This document shows, piece by piece, positions 9,118 through 18,043 of a stretch of DNA of 64,000 bases. Within the stretch, counting starts at the first letter, position 1. Every line of letters starts with the position of its first letter. Made by a program: the position numbers and the translations under genes. Source of the DNA: Streptomyces regalis (GTDB lineage: Bacteria; Actinomycetota; Actinomycetes; Streptomycetales; Streptomycetaceae). Under the pieces are notes generated by a model. The model searched no databases and had not been told where the DNA came from. It was given only the letters and a program-made list of their open reading frames with translations. The stretch is taken from NCBI RefSeq assembly GCF_001509475.1, contig NZ_LLZG01000388.1:96972-160971 (forward strand), given 5' to 3'.

Positions 9118-9674
9118 GGCAAGGCATCCTGCTGTACGGGCCGCCGGCAGCAGGCAAGGACACGATCACGGCGGCACTCACCGCACTCGACGCACGGTAC
9201 GTCCCATTCACCCGGCTGAAGATCGGGACCGGAAAGACCCAGGGCTACCGGATGGGCACACCGGAGCAGCTGGCCGCCCTGGAGGCACGCCGGGATGTCA
9301 TCTACCGCAACGACCGGTACAGCAACATTTACGTCGTCGACCGCCCTGGCCTCGACCAGGCCATGGAGGACGGCAGGATCCCCGTCGTCCACCTCGGTCA
9401 GATGACAGGGATGGAGCAGGTGACCGCCTTCTACCCGGCACAGTGGGCCCGCGTTCTGCTGTGGTGCTCCAAGGAGACCACCGCCCTACGCTCCCCGCAG
9501 CGGGGCGACACTGACACGGCGGCCCGGCTGGCCGCTTGGGACGCCACTGAAGCCGATCTTGCGGCTCATCCGCGGGCTCAGTGGGAGCTGCGCGTGGACA
9601 CGGATGCGGCGGCACCAGGTGAAGCCGCAGAGGGGATCGACGTGATCGTCCGTGGCTCGTCCCCTCGCTCCTGA
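9114..9674 (+). CDS. Guanylate-kinase-like P-loop protein
   Basis: 186 residues from the GTG at 9114, which overlaps the upstream TGA. GPPAAGKDTI near the N-terminus is a Walker A loop, followed by a guanylate-kinase-like layout (FTRLKIGTGKTQGYRMGTPEQL, then VVDRPGLDQAM). It probably phosphorylates a small molecule, together with the HTH-kinase upstream. A longer frame from 8910 lies within the preceding gene and is rejected. The next gene converges after 36 bases. Confidence 0.6.
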   Translation: MRQGILLYGPPAAGKDTITAALTALDARYVPFTRLKIGTGKTQGYRMGTPEQLAALEARRDVIYRNDRYSNIYVVDRPGLDQAMEDGRIPVVHLGQMTGMEQVTAFYPAQWARVLLWCSKETTALRSPQRGDTDTAARLAAWDATEADLAAHPRAQWELRVDTDAAAPGEAAEGIDVIVRGSSPRS

Positions 9675-9710
9675 CAGCAGGACGTCATCGACGCAGCGGA
9701 CACGACCCGC

Positions 9711-10565
9711 TCAGCTCGGGCTGTCCACGTCTCCCTCGGCTCGGAGGGCTTCCAGCGCGTCGGCGACATCCAGCCGGTCGTCTCGGTTGTCGTCCCACCG
9801 GGCGAGCGTCGCGGCAGCGGCGTGCATGAGAGAGTCCGGCAGTCCAGCGTCGGCGAGCAAAGCCGCCGCGTCCTCCAGTTCCGGGCCCCAACGCCAGGCG
9901 CGGGCCGCGGTCTTGGGGATGTAGTCGATCTCCACAAGGTAGCTGCGGCTGCGCTTGGCTGCGATCTCCAGTAGCTCGTCCGCGACACCGTGCGTTTCGG
10001 CTGCCCCATATGCCACCGCGGCCAGTACTCGGGAGACCTTCTGGTAGCTGGAGTACGCGAGCTTGAGTGCGGAGGCTTTGCCGATGCTGTCGCCCAAGAC
10101 GTGGGGCCGCACATCGGTGCCGACAAAGAGTTCGGAGATCCGGTCGGCCTGCTCGCTCGGGCCGGACAGGTAGAGCGTCGGATACTTACCGCCCACCGGA
10201 GGCGATCCGACCACGGCGGCATCGATGACCGGCATCGGGGCCAGGCGGTCGGCGATGCGCTGCATGCGCGACGGCGAGACGGCGTTCGCTTCGACGTAGA
10301 TCGTGCCGGCGTCGGCCATGCCGAGCTCGGCTACCTGGGCGGCAGTCTCCTCCGCTGCGGCGGGCGGGCATAGGGAGAGCAGCACGTCGGAGCGGGAAAC
10401 GAGCTCGGGCAGTGTCTCGGGTTCGAGGCCAGCCTGGTCGGCTCGTCGGCGGGTTGTGCCGCTGCGTCCGTCAGGGCACCACAGCACGATGTGGCCGCGG
10501 GCGCGCAGCTGGGCGCCGAAGGCGGATCCCATGCTGCCGGGGTGCAGCAGCCCTATGGTGTCCAT
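9711..10565 (-). CDS. 6-phosphogluconate dehydrogenase-like NAD(P) oxidoreductase
   Basis: About 284 residues. GLLHPGSMGSAFGAQL at the N-terminus is the Rossmann dinucleotide-binding loop of the 3-hydroxyisobutyrate/6PGDH family, and DAAVVGSPPVGG follows in the substrate region. The C-terminal half is helical and matches the DUF1932-type end found in this family. The ATG at 10565 is preferred over the GTG at 10568. The HAD gene upstream ends at 10570, so the two form an operon, perhaps for turnover of a phosphorylated or hydroxy-acid metabolite. The substrate is unknown. Confidence 0.72.
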   Translation of the reverse strand: MDTIGLLHPGSMGSAFGAQLRARGHIVLWCPDGRSGTTRRRADQAGLEPETLPELVSRSDVLLSLCPPAAAEETAAQVAELGMADAGTIYVEANAVSPSRMQRIADRLAPMPVIDAAVVGSPPVGGKYPTLYLSGPSEQADRISELFVGTDVRPHVLGDSIGKASALKLAYSSYQKVSRVLAAVAYGAAETHGVADELLEIAAKRSRSYLVEIDYIPKTAARAWRWGPELEDAAALLADAGLPDSLMHAAAATLARWDDNRDDRLDVADALEALRAEGDVDSPS

Positions 10566-10569
10566 CACG

Positions 10570-11247
10570 TCATGGCCTCATGTAGTCGGAGGAGTGCAGA
10601 AGCAGCAAGTCGATGGCGGCGCGTGCGTGCGGCACCACATGGTCTGGCCCGGGGGAGTCCGGCGGCCAGGAGCAGCCGTTGCCGATCCAGACGGTGCGCA
10701 GTCCCGCGGAGCGCCCGCCGCAGATGTCGGTGACCGGATTGTCGCCGATCATCCAACCGCCGTCGCCCAGCACACGGCCGCAGCGGGCTGCGGCCAGGTC
10801 GAAATGCCGAGTCTGCGGCTTGCGCGCGTCGGACTCCTCGGAAACGAAGACGCCGTCCACGCGCTCCGAAATACCAGTGGCCCGCAGCTTGGCGCGCTGG
10901 ATGTCCACCGCGCCGTTGGTCGCCACCCCCACTCGCCAGCCGGTCGCACGCAGCTCGTCCAAGCCGTCGAGGACCTCGGCCGGGCACGACACCATAGCCG
11001 CGATGTCTGTGCAGTACGCGTGCCACAACTCCGCCGTGGACATGGACAACCGGTATCGGGTTCGGATCGTGTCAAAGGTGGACGGATAAGCCCGCTCAGC
11101 CACCATGCCGAAGATGTGCGCCTGCTCTTCGTCCTTCAAACCGTGCCGGGCGGTGAACACGGCGGCCCAGTCGGCGAGCGTTCCCTGCCGGTCCACGAGG
11201 GTGTTGTCGAGGTCGAAGAGAACCAGAAGGCGCTGCACATCCCGCAC
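10570..11247 (-). CDS. HAD-superfamily hydrolase
   Basis: Phosphatase-like protein of about 226 residues. LLVLFDLDNTLVDRQ is HAD motif I with both nucleophile aspartates; VATNG is motif II; the KP in ARKPQ gives the motif III lysine; and GDNPVTDI is motif IV. The cap domain sits between motifs I and II. The frame continues to an ATG at 11343, but the Rossmann-like core begins near a GTG at 11247 (or 11238), and the longer version would overlap a remnant on the other strand. It precedes the 6PGDH-like gene with almost no gap. Confidence 0.75.
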   Translation of the reverse strand: MRDVQRLLVLFDLDNTLVDRQGTLADWAAVFTARHGLKDEEQAHIFGMVAERAYPSTFDTIRTRYRLSMSTAELWHAYCTDIAAMVSCPAEVLDGLDELRATGWRVGVATNGAVDIQRAKLRATGISERVDGVFVSEESDARKPQTRHFDLAAARCGRVLGDGGWMIGDNPVTDICGGRSAGLRTVWIGNGCSWPPDSPGPDHVVPHARAAIDLLLLHSSDYMRP

Positions 11248-11307
11248 CCTAATGCGCCAGAGGCAACTCTGCGATCGCCCCGCCTTCACGACGCTCGTGT
11301 ACCTCAT

Positions 11308-11584
11308 GCCAGCCCTGCGCGTAGCCGTACTCGCGTACCACATGCCGCCAGAACGCGAGGTGTCCTACCGCATCGACTGTGCCCGCGCCTTGTGCCTCAG
11401 CGGACCCGTCGACGAAGCCTTCAACGAGCTACGTGAGGCTGAACGCACGCCTTCGCAGCTCGCGCGGAACAATCCGCGGGTGCGGGAGATGCTTCGTGGT
11501 CTGAGGAAGCAGACACTGGTCACGGGCGGCAGCCACTCGTCCGGGCCGTTGGCCATGGCCCAACGATGCAGGGTGGTGCAGTGA
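11308..11584 (+). pseudogene. C-terminal remnant of an HTH-TPR regulator
   Basis: The frame reads ARALCLSGPVDEAFNELREAE then RNNPRVREMLRGLRKQ, which matches the last TPR-like repeat and tail of large streptomycete XRE-TPR regulators. The HTH and most repeats are missing; upstream sequence in this frame is the antisense of the HAD gene. The stop overlaps the flavoprotein start (GTGA), so the original regulator-flavoprotein coupling survives. It may still act as a short leader frame that feeds translation into the flavoprotein gene. Confidence 0.55.
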
Positions 11585-12144
11585 GTTCGATGCAGGGCAA
11601 AGTGCTGGGCGTCGTCGGATCGAGCGCCGGCGGGATTGATGAACTGCGTACAGGGCTCGTGGTCCCGGCGCTCGAACGGGGCTGGACGGTTGCGGTCACG
11701 CTCACACCGACCGCAGGTCAGTGGCTCCGCGCGAGCGGGGAGACGGCGAAGCTCGAGGGGCTGACTGGCCTTCCCGTACGGTCCGAATCACGTCTGCCGG
11801 GTGACTCCCGGCCGCATCCGCCTGTGGACTGCTACGTCGTGGCCCCGGCAAGTGCCAACACCGTCGCCAAGCTTGCCCTGGGGATCTCAGACAATCAGGC
11901 GTTGACACAGGTCAACGAAGCCATCGGAACACTGGACCTCCCGGTAGTCGTCTGGCCCCGGGTGAACGCCGCGCATGCTCGCCACCCCGCATGGGATGGG
12001 CACATCAAAGCCCTTCACGAATCGAGGGTGCGGTTGATCTACGGAGGCGAGGTATGGCCGCTCGCCGAGCCGGGTGCTGGGATGCCGGGGCGCCGGTACC
12101 CGTGGAAAGTCGTACTAGACGAGGCCAACAGGGCAGTTTCCTGA
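11581..12144 (+). CDS. Flavoprotein of the PPC-decarboxylase/EpiD fold
   Basis: About 187 residues. VLGVVGSSAGGIDELRTGLVVPALERGWTV at the N-terminus and CYVVAPASANTVAKLALGISDN are the FMN-binding core of the flavoprotein family that includes Dfp and EpiD. The GTG at 11581 overlaps the stop of the TPR remnant, which is why it is chosen over the ATG at 11566. In streptomycetes such stand-alone flavoproteins are often paired with an XRE-TPR regulator, as the remnant here suggests. The reaction is unknown. Confidence 0.7.
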   Translation: MSSMQGKVLGVVGSSAGGIDELRTGLVVPALERGWTVAVTLTPTAGQWLRASGETAKLEGLTGLPVRSESRLPGDSRPHPPVDCYVVAPASANTVAKLALGISDNQALTQVNEAIGTLDLPVVVWPRVNAAHARHPAWDGHIKALHESRVRLIYGGEVWPLAEPGAGMPGRRYPWKVVLDEANRAVS

Positions 12145-12547
12145 CACAGGATAGCCAGCCAATACAGACAGCAGTATCACGCACGTGATGTGCGAAGCAC
12201 CGTACCTCCAGTGCACAGTTGGGCCACCGTAGGTGCCGCAAGCACAGCGACAGCACCTCGCGATCGCGAGCGAATGCACATACGCCCAGGCCCGTTGTGG
12301 CCCAGTCAGGTGAAGAGCCGCCCTGTCCTTCGGTCTGCCCCCGTAGCCGAAGGGCAGGGCACCATCTCGACGTCTGCCGCGATGGCCTGCCCGACCGTGT
12401 ACGGGCGGGGAGACTGGATGGAGCCCGCCCTCGCACCGCGCCGCCCTTTTAGCGGATCACGATGGCCACCTACGGTGTCAAAGGCCACGCACGCTACGTT
12501 CCCTGACCAACGCCACTACGCCCTCGTACAGGACGCACCACACCACG
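12145..12547. other. Intergenic region with a second ATCAC palindrome
   Basis: No credible gene. It holds the palindrome at 12176-12189 and presumably the promoter of the next gene. Open frames on either strand show no domain. Confidence 0.35.
12176..12189. repeat. Palindrome ATCAC-N4-GTGAT, copy 2
   Basis: Perfect 5-4-5 inverted repeat (spacer GCAC) with the same arms and spacer length as 4967-4980. It lies just after the flavoprotein stop, upstream of the next gene. A shared regulator is possible but not shown. Confidence 0.3.
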
Positions 12548-12994
12548 ATGGAACCCGAAGAGATCGCACAGCTGCGCACCATGTACATCTTCTCCCCGCC
12601 CGCCAGGGAGGGCTGGGGTCTGACGTACGAGAGCCTGGAAGCCAAACTGCGACAGCGGAACCCCGACGAATTCATCCGCGTCGACGACGGCTCCGACGGG
12701 CCAGTCCGCGGCTCCTCGATGCACTTCGGGATCACCCTGGATGACGAACAACTGGAAGGAATGGCCCTGCTGTCACCCGAAGGCGTCTCGGTCCTGGACT
12801 GCACCACCGGCTCAGCGGCCCGCTTCGCCCTCTGGCTCAAGACCGACGTGGTACCGACAGGCATGAGCATCGTGTTCAACACGGAGTGGGGACTGGAAGC
12901 CGAACTCCCGAACACACCCGTTCCGGACGCCACACGCCCCCGGATCGCCACTACGTTCACGGAACACCTCGTCGCGACCGGAGACCTCGACTGA
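12548..12994 (+). CDS. Hypothetical protein
   Basis: 148 residues with no recognised motif. It is acidic and apparently soluble, with coding character typical of a real gene and clear ends (MEPEEIAQLRTMYIFSPP... to ...EHLVATGDLD). No ribosome-binding site is strong, and no signal peptide or membrane segment is visible. It stands alone on the plus strand between two intergenic regions. Confidence 0.5.
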   Translation: MEPEEIAQLRTMYIFSPPAREGWGLTYESLEAKLRQRNPDEFIRVDDGSDGPVRGSSMHFGITLDDEQLEGMALLSPEGVSVLDCTTGSAARFALWLKTDVVPTGMSIVFNTEWGLEAELPNTPVPDATRPRIATTFTEHLVATGDLD

Positions 12995-13351
12995 ACGCAA
13001 CACATCTGCTGCCGCATCTCCCGCACCATGTGCGCAGTCTTCAGGGCCGTACACCTTCGGTCCCATGACCGAGTGGCCAGCCTTCAGGCGGATATCGATC
13101 AGAGGATCCCTGGGCTGGCCCTCCTAAGTTCGATAGGTTCCGCAGCTCTTGCTCAGCTCGTTGCCCGCGCGGGGCACCAGGCTTGAACCGAAGCGCCCCG
13201 CGACGACAGCGAGATCACCACCAGGCGCCAGCCTGTCACCAGGACGCTCCTTGAAGGGCAGCCCCACACGGGTCGACCAACGAATGGGCCGGCACTCGTC
13301 CACGCGACAACTCTGTGGCGCCAGCGAATACCGGCCCCTCATCCTGACGGC
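12995..13351. other. Intergenic region, nothing recognised
   Basis: Frames on both strands lack any domain or supported start. It probably holds the promoter of the phosphotransferase gene that follows. Confidence 0.3.
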
Positions 13352-14335
13352 ATGCCGACCATCATCACCCCCCGCCTCCGGTACAACTCCACAGCGGTAC
13401 GCCCCCACTGGCAGGACCTCCCCCAGGACGTTCGCCGACTCATTGCACGGCATCTCGGGGGCGAGGTGCAGCCCGGACCCAGCACAGGGAGCGGATTCAC
13501 CAGCGGCTTTGCCGCTGTACTCCGTGGGCCGTCCGGACCCCAGTTCGTCAAAGGGGTCAACAGCCTGGACAACCCTGTGGTCGCCGACTGCTACCGCCGG
13601 GAAGCGTTGATCAACCAGGCGCTGTCCGCCCAGATTCCGGCGCCGCGCTTGCGGTGGCTGGAGGAGCACGACGGTTGGGTCGTTCTCGGCATCGATGCTG
13701 TCGACGGTGGTCGCCTGCCCGCCACGCCATGGAGAGCTGACGAGCTCACGGCCACCCTTGACGCCTACACGCTCACTGCAGAGGCACTCTCCACCCCACC
13801 CGCATCACTCCAGCACGTTGGGCTGAAGCCAGTAGGGGACGACGGTGACTTCGCTGACTGGCGCAACCTCGCTCGTGGCGCCACACCCACGGAGGTTCTT
13901 CCCGCCTGGATGCCGCTCGATCTGCTGCAGGCGCTGGCCAGCCTGGAGAGCGGATGGCGGGAGGCCGTTGCGGGCCATGCCGTCCTCCACCACGACCTGC
14001 GCCAGGACAACGTGCTGATCGACGCGTCCGGCGCCGCGTGGATCTGTGACTGGAACTGGCCGTGCCTGGGAGCGAGCTGGTTCGATCTGGTGTTGCTTCT
14101 GGCCACCGCTCACGCCGACGGTCACGATGCCACATCCCTGTTCACGCAGCACCCCACCGCCCGGGGAGTCACCGATGAGCAACTCGATGCGGCGCTGGCT
14201 GCGCTCTCAGGCTTCTTCCTGACCGCCGGTGGACAGCCACCGGCGGACTGGTCCCCGCACATTCGTCAGCACCAGACGTGGTGCGGGGAGGTCACACTGC
14301 GGTGGCTGGCCGACCGGCGTGGCTGGTCATTCTGA
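13352..14335 (+). CDS. Aminoglycoside phosphotransferase (APH)-family kinase
   Basis: 327 residues of the protein-kinase-like APH fold. FVKGVNS is the lysine strand, HHDLRQDNVLID is the catalytic loop (Asp and Asn), and ICDWNW contains the metal-binding Asp of the DxD-type motif. The family phosphorylates aminoglycosides, homoserine, choline or other small molecules; streptomycetes encode many orphan members. No neighbour points to a substrate, so antibiotic resistance is only one possibility. Confidence 0.75.
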   Translation: MPTIITPRLRYNSTAVRPHWQDLPQDVRRLIARHLGGEVQPGPSTGSGFTSGFAAVLRGPSGPQFVKGVNSLDNPVVADCYRREALINQALSAQIPAPRLRWLEEHDGWVVLGIDAVDGGRLPATPWRADELTATLDAYTLTAEALSTPPASLQHVGLKPVGDDGDFADWRNLARGATPTEVLPAWMPLDLLQALASLESGWREAVAGHAVLHHDLRQDNVLIDASGAAWICDWNWPCLGASWFDLVLLLATAHADGHDATSLFTQHPTARGVTDEQLDAALAALSGFFLTAGGQPPADWSPHIRQHQTWCGEVTLRWLADRRGWSF

Positions 14336-14476
14336 CTCGCAGTGCGCGGGCACCAGGCAGCTCGCTGCCGGACCTGATGCTTTGAGCATGCGAACGAACC
14401 TCAACTGGCCATGGAGGCCGATAGCGCATGCTGCCCGGCCCACTGGAAAACTGCTGGAGCCGCCCCCTGAGCTGCG

Positions 14477-16421
14477 TCAGGGGAGACGCCTTCGGGCCCA
14501 GCCGTCAAGATGCAGAAGGGTGGCCAACTTCCGCAGCTGCGCCGACATCTCACGGAGCGCCACCGGCCGAGGCGGATGAACGAGGTCGTCCCGATTCCTC
14601 AACTCCTGGGCGGCTTTGAGCCAGCCCAGGTAGGCCGCCGAGAGGTTGCCAGCCGCCAGGTCCGCACGCAGAGGGAGGAGTGGCTTGAGCCAGGTGTTGG
14701 GCCGTTCTCGCCAGTGGCCGAGCTCGCCGTCCGCTTCCATGTGATCGAAGCTAACCAGCAAATCGGAGCCATGTACCCGCGCTGACAGACCGTGGCCGCA
14801 GCGGCTTCCGAAGAGAAAGGGCGTGAGAGGCTCCAGCCCCAGGCGGGCTGTCGGCAGGCGAAACTTCAGGCAACGCAGGCCGTAAGCCTGGAACTCCAGG
14901 AAGGCATCGAAGGAGGAGCACAGCAGCTCCTCGACTTCCCGTTCGCCGAGCAGGTGGCCGGGCTCGTTGTCCTCTCCGTCGTCCTCGGGGTCGTAGTCCC
15001 ACACCATCCTGGTCGGGCTGAGCTTCGCTTCCGGGTAGCGGTCGGCGAGGTCGGCGAGCTGCTCGGCCGAGAGGACCCGATTCTCGTCCAGGACCTGGAA
15101 CTCGAAGTACTGCCGGTAGATGGAGTGCGTGGTGCGCGCCGGCTTGCGACGCTTCGGCCCCGGGGTGACCGCCTCGTCGAAGCCGTACTCGGCGTGGGCA
15201 TCGGCGATGCCGAAAGTGACGCGCGGCTCCAGCGGATGCTCGCACACGATCGGCTCGAAGCCGTCGTAGTCCACGACCTCCCATGTGTCCCCATCCTGGT
15301 CAACGAGAGGGCGGGTCAGGTCGTAGACGTCACCCGTGGCCGGATCAGTCCAGCTCACCGGCAGCTCGTCGGCAATCCGCGTGCGTTCGCGGGAGCCGAT
15401 GCGGCGGTGCTCCTGCAGATCCCACACGCGTACCCGATCGCCGCCGGAGACCGCGAGCGCGATCGGGCGTGCCGTGCAGCGTGCCGCAGGCCAGCGATGT
15501 GACCCAGGCGATGTCGCGGCCGTCGAAAAGTGGCGGTCCGACTTGGCGACTCGTCCGCAGGTCCCATACCCGTACGTCTTCGCCGCCGCTGACGGCGACC
15601 GTTCGCCCGGCGACCGTGGTGAGCGCCACGGCGTCCACCGCCTTGGTGTGACCGCGCAGCAGCATGCCTGCGGGGTCGGGAGCCGCGAGATCCCACAGGC
15701 GCAGCGTGTGGTCTCTGCTGCCGGAGACGGCGATTGGACGCCCGTCGAGCTGTCCGCAGGCCACCGCTCGGATGGGACCGGTGTGGCCGGTGAGCGGGCG
15801 CCCGATCTGTTCGCGCCGCTCCAGGTCCCAGATTCGTATGGTCTCGTCCTCGCCGGAGGTCAGGGCGATTGGGTGGCCGTGCAGCACTCCGCACGCCACC
15901 GACCGGATGACGCCGGTGTGACCGCACAGCGGATCGCCCATCTGGGTGGCAGTGGCGACATCCCAGATCCGTACGGTGCAGTCGTAGCCCCCGCTCACCG
16001 CCACCAGCCGACCGTCCAATTGGGTGCAGGCCACGGCCCACTGCCCGGCGCCCTCGCGGCGCCCCGGCGGATGGGGCTGGACCCGGCCGCGGCTGAGCTG
16101 CCGCCGCTCGTTCAGGTCCCACACCCACAGACCGCCACCCACGAGAACCGCGACGTGCCGCCCGTGCAATTCACCGTAGGCCACGCCCCACACCGGATCA
16201 TGACCGCGTGGCTTGATGGGACGGCCCGCCTGCCGGTGATCGCCCATGTCCCACACCCCGACCGAGCGATCCCCCTCGTCGCAGGTGAGCGCCACCGGCC
16301 GCCCGTCGTCGACCAGCGCGCACACGACCTTGCTGACACGGCCTCGGCCCAGGGGCGGGAGGAGTTGCGCACCGAAGCGCACCGGTGTCTGCGGGCCAGC
16401 TTCTTGATCGTCCTTGATCAC
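14477..16421 (-). pseudogene. WD40-repeat protein split by a frameshift
   Basis: Two frames together encode one protein. The first (16421 down to about 15460) carries six or so WD40 blades with repeats such as TVRIWDVATATQMG, TIRIWDLERREQIG and TLRLWDLAAPD, starting from a GTG at 16421 with GGAGGG seven bases upstream. The second (to 14477) opens with MWDLQEHRRIG, the end of another blade, then a conserved C-terminal domain with GFEPIVCEHPLEP. Removing one G around 15465-15467 restores the blade, including VSGGDRVRVWDL. The break is either a true mutation or a sequencing error. WD40 proteins act as scaffolds; a specific partner is unknown. Confidence 0.72.
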
Positions 16422-16692
16422 CGGCACCCTCCTACGACGTTCGCATCCTGCTGTGCCCGGAGGGGCCCGAGGCCCCCTGGCAGGTATGACCAATTCACGG
16501 ACTCATCAGTACCCAGCAAAGGACGACCGCTTGCCCAAGCTATCGACTCGATACCTGGGGTGGCGGGAGTTTGAGGATCTTGCACCGGACGTCGTATGAA
16601 AGACCTAGGGCTGACAGCGGGGAACTCTTCGTGCCGGTGACGGAAGGCGTGACAGCCCCACCTCTTCGGCCACTTGGAACCGGCTATCAAAC

Positions 16693-16739
16693 CAGCAACT
16701 CCTCGTCGTCCACAGCCTGTGGACGACGAGGAGTTGCTG
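16693..16739. terminator. Long perfect inverted repeat, likely terminator of lsr2
   Basis: Arms of 23 bases (16693-16715 and 16717-16739) are perfectly complementary around a single central base, so the inner few pairs must open as the loop. There is no run of T, as is common in streptomycetes. It lies downstream of the minus-strand lsr2 gene. It is unusually long and could also be a boundary palindrome of the element. Confidence 0.65.
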
Positions 16740-16900
16740 CGCGTTCCGACCAGACATTGCCCATTGCATCCTGTGCCTGTTGCCCCAGTCTCATGCGGCC
16801 CGAGCCGCAGACAGAGTGCAGGAGGCAGTAGCGTCGCCACGACAGGTAGGAGCACTGGGGCGCGGACCGTGCATGTCGGGCTCGCGCCCTGCTTGTTGTC

Positions 16901-17281
16901 CTACACAGGATTGTCGTGGAGTGCGATGAACTGCTCCCGAACGGACCGCGGAATTCGCCCGCGAGCAGGTACGGCGATCTTCCGTTCCTTAGCCCACCTG
17001 CGGATCTCGGCGGGATCCGCGCCTGTGTCGTTGAACGTCGCTACGGGAACCCGCTTCTGAGCGTGGGTAGACGCCTTACGCGGCCGCTTCCTCTTGCCGG
17101 AAGAAGTCCTCCGGCCAGCCTTCATGAACGGGCCGAGCTTGGCTTCGAGGTCTTCGTACGAACCGGCGCTGAGATCTATCTCGAAGGAGACGCCGTTGAG
17201 TTCGAGCGAGTGCGTCTGGACGTCGTCGCCTCTCTCCTGGGTCAAGTCGTCTACGAGATAGGTCTGTACAAGCCTTGCCAT
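16901..17281 (-). CDS. lsr2: Lsr2-family nucleoid protein
   Basis: 126 residues. The N-terminal dimerisation part (MARLVQTYLVDDLTQ, then FEIDLSAGSYEDLEAKL) and the C-terminal DNA-binding end (IRRWAKERKIAVPARGRIP) match Lsr2. The RGR sequence inserts in the AT minor groove in the family. Lsr2 silences AT-rich, horizontally acquired DNA. Phages and plasmids carry copies that help keep their own or other foreign genes quiet. It lies beyond the capsid genes at the left side of the element, under its own promoter, in an AT-richer upstream region (17282-17450). Confidence 0.9.
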   Translation of the reverse strand: MARLVQTYLVDDLTQERGDDVQTHSLELNGVSFEIDLSAGSYEDLEAKLGPFMKAGRRTSSGKRKRPRKASTHAQKRVPVATFNDTGADPAEIRRWAKERKIAVPARGRIPRSVREQFIALHDNPV

Positions 17282-17450
17282 GTTTCCCCTTTTCCTTCCG
17301 TTCCTCGACGGACATTACATGACATCTGGAATGGGTCGGAAATTAGGATGTGTTACGGGAGGAACGGGCGAGGTATGGCTAATGTGCGTCTAAGGTGAAA
17401 ACTAATTCCGTTACCTGTCGGGCCCGTTACTCGATCTTGTTGGCCAAGGG

Positions 17451-17771
17451 CTACCGCCGGGGGCGAGAACACAACTGCACCGTCATGAGCAGGTTGTGGT
17501 CTGCCAAGGGCAGATCGTCGGGAGCGGTTGCTTCGCGGAGTTGAGAGACCTGTCTCTCGAGTGCGGCGAGATTGGCCGAGTTGTCGATCGTCGCCACGCC
17601 GTTGACGGTGACCTTCAAGGGTTCGGCGACGAGCGTGGCGATCCGTTCGTGCAGTACTTCGAGAGCGACTGCTCGGGCGGATCCGAGGCGCTCATATCGG
17701 CCAGTGAGGTCCGCAGTGTTTGAATCAGGACCGAGTTGGGCTTGTAGCCAGCGCAGGGCGTCGCTGTTCAC
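17451..17771 (-). CDS. Small phage-region protein
   Basis: 106 residues from a GTG at 17771 with AGGAG just upstream. Sequence NSDALRWLQAQLGPDSNTADL and TLVAEPLKVTVNGVATIDNSANLAALERQVSQL gives a helical protein without known domain. It is the last gene of the head-gene run and may be a head-completion or connector protein. No tail genes follow. The longer frame up to 18140 is shadow. Confidence 0.55.
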   Translation of the reverse strand: MNSDALRWLQAQLGPDSNTADLTGRYERLGSARAVALEVLHERIATLVAEPLKVTVNGVATIDNSANLAALERQVSQLREATAPDDLPLADHNLLMTVQLCSRPRR

Positions 17772-17833
17772 GGCTACTCCTGGGAAGTCGACGGTGGGGA
17801 GCAGCGTGTGCTGCTCCCCACGGCTGTTCGCGG

Positions 17834-18043
17834 TTACTGGGCGGCTTTCGGCTTCCGGGCGCTCGTGCGCCCCGAGCCGGGCGTTGGTTCGGGCTGCCAG
17901 CACCGAGGGTTCGTGATCTGCTCGGCGATCGCCGGATCGGTGACCTTGGTGCCGGCTTCCAGCACTAGCGGCACTCGCTCGACGGGATCGAGTACGTGCA
18001 CGGTCGCGGCGAGAACAACTCCGGCGGGAGGACTGGCGCTCAC
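17834..18043 (-). CDS. Small protein following the major capsid gene
   Basis: 69 residues, starting at a GTG that overlaps the stop of the major capsid gene (GTGA). Contains ATVHVLDPVERVPLVLEAGTKVTDPAIAEQITNPRCW; small proteins with such an LxxGTxVxDP pattern follow capsid genes in many actinophages. Likely a structural or head-fibre accessory; the function is not established. Confidence 0.6.
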   Translation of the reverse strand: MSASPPAGVVLAATVHVLDPVERVPLVLEAGTKVTDPAIAEQITNPRCWQPEPTPGSGRTSARKPKAAQ

